64,000 nucleotides of DNA from assembly GCF_004363235.1 (NCBI RefSeq), contig NZ_SNYW01000006.1:558001-622000 (forward strand), written 5' to 3'. The position numbers were made by a program, and so were the translations under genes. The notes beneath the pieces are model-generated. The model ran no database searches. It worked only from the letters and a program-made list of their open reading frames with translations, and was not told where the DNA came from. The stretch comes from Dongia mobilis (GTDB taxonomy: Bacteria > Pseudomonadota > Alphaproteobacteria > Dongiales > Dongiaceae). Shown here piece after piece: positions 63,786 through 64,000 of the stretch. How positions within the stretch are numbered: the stretch's first letter is position 1; every line of letters starts with the position of its first letter.

Positions 63786-64000
63786 TCAGGCTTCCTGGTA
63801 GATCCACTGGCGCATGATGTTCACCGCCTGCTCGGGGTGCTGGTCGACCAGTTCCGAGATGCGTTTCAGCGACGAAGCGCGGACGCGGCCCTCGACCTGG
63901 TTGATGTCGATCATCTGCTCGATCTCGTTGGCGATATTGGTGATGTCGCCGAGCGTACCGCCATCGGCGCCAGGCAAGGCAGCCAGGTCGGCGCCTCCGG
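63786..64000 (-). CDS. fliF: FliF C-terminal end (partial)
   Basis: Only the last 71 residues of the MS-ring protein are in the window; the frame stays open to the right edge. The end contains [45 protein letters not shown], the conserved FliG-binding C-terminus of FliF. The stop is 1 bp before the fliG ATG. The rest of the gene continues beyond the window. Confidence 0.9.
   Translation of the reverse strand, partial: GGADLAALPGADGGTLGDITNIANEIEQMIDINQVEGRVRASSLKRISELVDQHPEQAVNIMRQWIYQEA

Overview
The window looks like chromosomal DNA of a free-living, flagellated, high-GC alphaproteobacterium, most likely a Rhodospirillales-type lineage. The evidence is a CtrA master regulator, a ChpT phosphotransferase, a FlbD-type flagellar activator and alphaproteobacterial flagellar gene order. 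Nearly all of it is dense, normally organised coding sequence. I see no insertion sequence, prophage, integrase or CRISPR array.

Region by region. 1-2976: the end of a lipoprotein gene, then a two-component pair. 3148-12456: a tight run of nine genes for nucleoside uptake (BMP-type binding protein, double ABC ATPase, two permeases) and salvage (cytidine deaminase, purine nucleoside phosphorylase, thymidine phosphorylase, phosphopentomutase), ending in a 2-oxoglutarate dioxygenase-like gene. 12453-16575: an AraC regulator divergent from an MFS exporter, a small secreted protein and a second MFS exporter. 16617-23402: thpR; the tesA-FIST-aldo/keto reductase gene set; and, divergent from tesA, a YbbA/YbbP-type ABC exporter. 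23409-40244: mixed housekeeping and sensory genes including glnD, an orphan amino-acid ABC ATPase, a PAS histidine kinase, stress-type membrane and PRC-barrel proteins, an HPP/CBS membrane protein, tRNA-Ala(CGC), yggT-yggU-folD and arfB. 40225-42735: a large secreted VWA protein with four copies of a discoidin-like module.

43162-64000 is a motility and cell-cycle island. On the plus strand lie chpT, cheA, cheW, cheY, cheB and cheR. ctrA follows on the minus strand, divergent from fliI-fliJ on the plus strand. A long minus-strand flagellar run then reads, in transcription order, fliF (partial), fliG, fliH, fliN, a motA/exbB-like gene, flbD, flhA, flhF, flhG and a fliK-like gene. Many junctions are 4-bp ATGA overlaps, which suggests translational coupling. 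A TTAA-N7-TTAA box between ctrA and fliI fits control of flagellar genes by CtrA.

The most unusual item is the CheA protein. Between its phosphotransfer domain and its kinase core, where the P2 domain normally sits, it carries a segment that reads as a truncated (2/2) globin. This would be a possible built-in sensor in a chemotaxis kinase. The second is the VWA/four-repeat secreted protein. The third is the dioxygenase fused by overlap to the nucleoside salvage operon.
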